A stretch of DNA of 6,383 nucleotides, taken from the NCBI GenBank assembly GCA_012274165.1, contig JAAPAA010000097.1, positions 1 to 6,383 on the forward strand, written 5' to 3'. The DNA comes from Thiobacillaceae bacterium. Its GTDB lineage: Bacteria; Pseudomonadota; Gammaproteobacteria; Burkholderiales; Thiobacillaceae. Each line of letters starts with the position of its first letter. Position 1 is the stretch's first letter. The notes below the pieces were generated by a model. The model was not told where the DNA came from, did not search any database, and saw only the letters and a list, made by a program, of their open reading frames with translations. The position numbers and the translations under genes were made by a program. Shown here in pieces: positions 4,122 through 6,383 of the stretch.

Positions 4122-6383
4122 TTAACGGCCAGACCTGGCTTTGGGTTCGTATTGTTTTTCCAGGTTGTGGAGGGCACTGGGTTTGGCTATGCCATACCCT
4201 TGCATGTAATCAATTCCCAGCTTGTTCAAGGTTTGCAGGGTGTCGTGGTTCTCCACAAACTCGGCAATGGTTTTCCTGCCCATGACATGACCAATATGAT
4301 TGATCGACTCGACCATGGCGTAATTCGCGGGATCGGAGTTGATGTCCTTGATGAACACGCCGTCAATTTTCAGGAAATCAACCGGGAGATTCTTGAGGTA
4401 GGCATAGGACGAAAAGCCGCTGCCAAAATCATCCAGGGCAAAATTGCAGCCACGATTCTTGAGCTTGCTGATAAAGCCTTGTGCTTTGGCAAGATTGGAA
4501 ATGGCCTCGGTTTCGGTAATTTCGAAGCAGATCTTCTCGGGTGGAATCGCGAATTCCTTTAGCTGGGATTCGATATGGCGCAGACAGGTTTCATCGCCCA
4601 GCGAGTGGCCCGAGAGATTGATCGAGCCTAGTACCAATGAATCCAGCTGCTCCGGATGCTCCGCCAGCCAGCGGAAATATTCACTGATGACCCATCGGTC
4701 GATTCCGGCAATGAGGTTATAGCGTTCGGCCGCGGGTAAAAATTCGCCTGGTGGGATGAGCTTTCCCGACTCGTCTATCATGCGGATCAGAATTTCGTAA
4801 TGACTGTCCAGGTCGGCCAGATGCGTGTTGTGCACGATGGGCTGGTAATACAGCACCATGCGCTGTTCTTCCAGCGCCTTGGTAATGCGTGGCGTCCATT
4901 CCATTTCACCGTGCCTTGCAAGCAAGGCCAGGTCTTTCTCGTCATGCACGTAAATGCGGCCGCGCCCAGCTTCCTTGGCCATGTAGCAGGCGGCATCCAC
5001 CCGGCTGACGACACTGATCACCGAACCGCTTTGGCTGTTGATGCCGATCATCCCGATGCTGACGCCGATGCCAAAGGTTTTATCCTCCCAGGCAAAGCGG
5101 AATTGCTGCGTCATCTCCTGAATCTTGTTGGCGACCACCAATGCCTTCTGGTTTGTACAGTTTTCCAGCAGCAAGCCGAACTCATCGCCGCCAACCCGGG
5201 CCAGGATGTCAACGCGACGCACAATGACTGCGAGTTTTGACGTGTATTGTTTCAGCAGTTCGTCGCCGGCGATGTGTCCGCAGGTGTCATTGATGACCTT
5301 GAATTGATCGAGGTCCATGTAGAGCAGGCTGTGTTCCCTGCCTGTCATTTCGGCATCCCGAATGGCCTGCTTCACCTTGAGTTCAAAATCGCGGCGGTTG
5401 AACAGGCCGGTTAATACGTCATGCGTGGCCTGATGGGAAAGCTGCTGGGTCAGTTCATGGGTTTGGCTGACGTCGTGGAAGACGAATACGATGCCGGAGG
5501 TGTGCCCCTTAGGGTCACGGATAGGGGCTGCATTGGGTTCGATATAGAGATGCCCCCCATCCTGTTTGATAACGATGAGGGTGGTGAATTGGCTGGGTAA
5601 ACGTCCTTCGCTTAGGCAATATTCCACCAGGCCTAACGCAGGCTGATGGGTTTCTTTAATCAGCAGGCTGCCCAGACTGGACAGGTGTTTTTGTTTTGCC
5701 TGACTCAAGGTGGTGTCGAACAGGCGTTCTGCAACTGGATTCAGGTAGTCAATCCGGCCCTCGATATCGGTCGTGATGACGGCATCGCCAATGGATGACA
5801 GGGTGACCTGGGCTTTTCCCTTTTCAGCGTAAAGATTCTGGTTGGCTGTTTCCAGTTGTTCAATCAGGTTGTTGTTGTCGATTGCGGTTGCAATCTGGCT
5901 GGCCAGCAAGGTCAGCAAATCGAGATCATGCTGGTCGAAGTCACCCCCTCCGATTTTGTTGACCCCGGCGATCCCGCCCAGAAAGTTGTTGCGGCCAACC
6001 AGCGGGACAAGAATGACGCTACCGACTTCCTTTTCCCACTGGTTGCGTTCTTCTTCATTGAGCTCGTCGAGAACGCCGCGCCACCAGGGGCGGCGATGCT
6101 TCCATACCCAGCCACAGATGCCTAAATTGATATCCAGGCTTTCCCCTACGATTTCATCTGCGTTGACGCCTGCGCCTGCGCGATAAGTGTATTGAGTGCT
6201 GTCTTCATCCAGTACGGGAATGAGGATGGTTTCAGCCTGAATCAGGCTTTGGGCAAAGCTGGCCACCAGTTGAAAAATACTTTCAAGGTCCAGCCGTTCG
6301 CGTACTGCGGTGACGACTTCCTTGAACAAGGCTATCTGCTGGTTGCGCAGGAAAAGTTCGTCTTCTAACCCGCTGATTCTGGA
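4122..6383 (-). CDS. GAF-PAS-GGDEF-EAL cyclic-di-GMP signalling protein, 5' end outside window
   Basis: The frame is open to the right edge (753 codons seen), so the true start lies outside; the TTG at 6329-6327 is internal. Numbering from the edge: residues 1-25, a helical, coiled-coil-like lead-in (LEDELFLRNQQ); about 28-170 GAF; 186-312 PAS (IGDAVITTDIEGRIDYLNP); 318-480 GGDEF; 500-740 EAL. The cyclase motifs are intact: DVLTGLFNRRDF, DLDQFKVINDTCGH and GGDEF at 398-402. RRVD at 389-392 fits the RxxD inhibitory site five residues before it. The EAL domain keeps the expected catalytic set: Glu530 (YEIL, an EIL variant), Asn589 (INLS), Glu624 (EITE), Asp651-Asp652 (DDFGSG), Lys672 (LKID), Glu708 (AEFVE) and Gln728 (QGY). 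Both diguanylate cyclase and phosphodiesterase activity are therefore possible. No membrane segment is visible, so sensing is probably cytosolic through GAF/PAS. GC appears lower than in hemN. Confidence 0.95.
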   Translation of the reverse strand, partial: SRISGLEDELFLRNQQIALFKEVVTAVRERLDLESIFQLVASFAQSLIQAETILIPVLDEDSTQYTYRAGAGVNADEIVGESLDINLGICGWVWKHRRPWWRGVLDELNEEERNQWEKEVGSVILVPLVGRNNFLGGIAGVNKIGGGDFDQHDLDLLTLLASQIATAIDNNNLIEQLETANQNLYAEKGKAQVTLSSIGDAVITTDIEGRIDYLNPVAERLFDTTLSQAKQKHLSSLGSLLIKETHQPALGLVEYCLSEGRLPSQFTTLIVIKQDGGHLYIEPNAAPIRDPKGHTSGIVFVFHDVSQTHELTQQLSHQATHDVLTGLFNRRDFELKVKQAIRDAEMTGREHSLLYMDLDQFKVINDTCGHIAGDELLKQYTSKLAVIVRRVDILARVGGDEFGLLLENCTNQKALVVANKIQEMTQQFRFAWEDKTFGIGVSIGMIGINSQSGSVISVVSRVDAACYMAKEAGRGRIYVHDEKDLALLARHGEMEWTPRITKALEEQRMVLYYQPIVHNTHLADLDSHYEILIRMIDESGKLIPPGEFLPAAERYNLIAGIDRWVISEYFRWLAEHPEQLDSLVLGSINLSGHSLGDETCLRHIESQLKEFAIPPEKICFEITETEAISNLAKAQGFISKLKNRGCNFALDDFGSGFSSYAYLKNLPVDFLKIDGVFIKDINSDPANYAMVESINHIGHVMGRKTIAEFVENHDTLQTLNKLGIDYMQGYGIAKPSALHNLEKQYEPKARSGR

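Noticed and set aside
4096..4145. Terminator between the convergent phosphoribosyltransferase and GGDEF/EAL genes
   Set aside because: An imperfect six-pair stem (4100-4105 with 4116-4122, one bulge) and a tight GCCA/TGGC palindrome (4128-4139) are present, but neither has a proper T-tract; too weak to annotate.
6327..6329. TTG as start of the GGDEF/EAL gene
   Set aside because: The frame stays open upstream to the edge with a sensible helical sequence, and the GAF domain would otherwise begin almost at residue 1.

Overview
The window looks like chromosomal DNA of a betaproteobacterium, perhaps of the Nitrosomonadales/Thiobacillus type. This rests on overall high GC, a HemN that is very close to the classical proteobacterial enzyme, an outer-membrane lipoprotein-sorting-type protein, and a large GGDEF/EAL signalling protein. 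Taxonomy is an inference from gene content; no rRNA or other marker is present.

Layout. (1) Positions 1-1230, minus strand: a two-gene envelope operon. The first gene encodes a periplasmic LolA-like protein (outer membrane lipoprotein-sorting family). Its stop codon overlaps, as ATGA, the start of a secreted Pro/Ala-rich protein that probably continues as an outer-membrane beta-barrel and runs off the left edge. The second gene is easily missed because it has no stop in the window. (2) Positions 1231-1383: divergent promoter region with a perfect -10 hexamer and an AT-rich dyad just ahead of hemN. (3) 1384-2751, plus: hemN, oxygen-independent coproporphyrinogen III dehydrogenase, complete with its 4Fe-4S/SAM motif. 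(4) 2752-3065: a gene-poor stretch with several GC-rich stem-loops, a candidate sigma-70 promoter and a possible 35-codon leader ORF that ends three bases before the next gene and in the same frame. (5) 3066-3404, plus: a small predicted lipoprotein of lower GC. (6) 3440-3526, minus: the last 28 codons of an IS30-like transposase, a relic lying directly against the next gene. (7) 3529-4095, plus: a PyrR-like phosphoribosyltransferase with an altered PRPP loop, outside any pyr operon. (8) 4122-6383, minus: a GAF-PAS-GGDEF-EAL cyclic-di-GMP protein whose start lies beyond the right edge.

The genes do not form one pathway. The left pair is an envelope module and hemN is housekeeping anaerobic haem synthesis. 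The segment between hemN and the GGDEF/EAL gene has the character of a small insertion-prone patch: IS relic, low-GC lipoprotein and an orphan phosphoribosyltransferase. I see no convincing new defence or other multi-gene system. The most interesting parts are the structured leader before the lipoprotein, the divergent phosphoribosyltransferase abutting an IS relic, and the repeat-bearing N-terminus of the outer-membrane protein.
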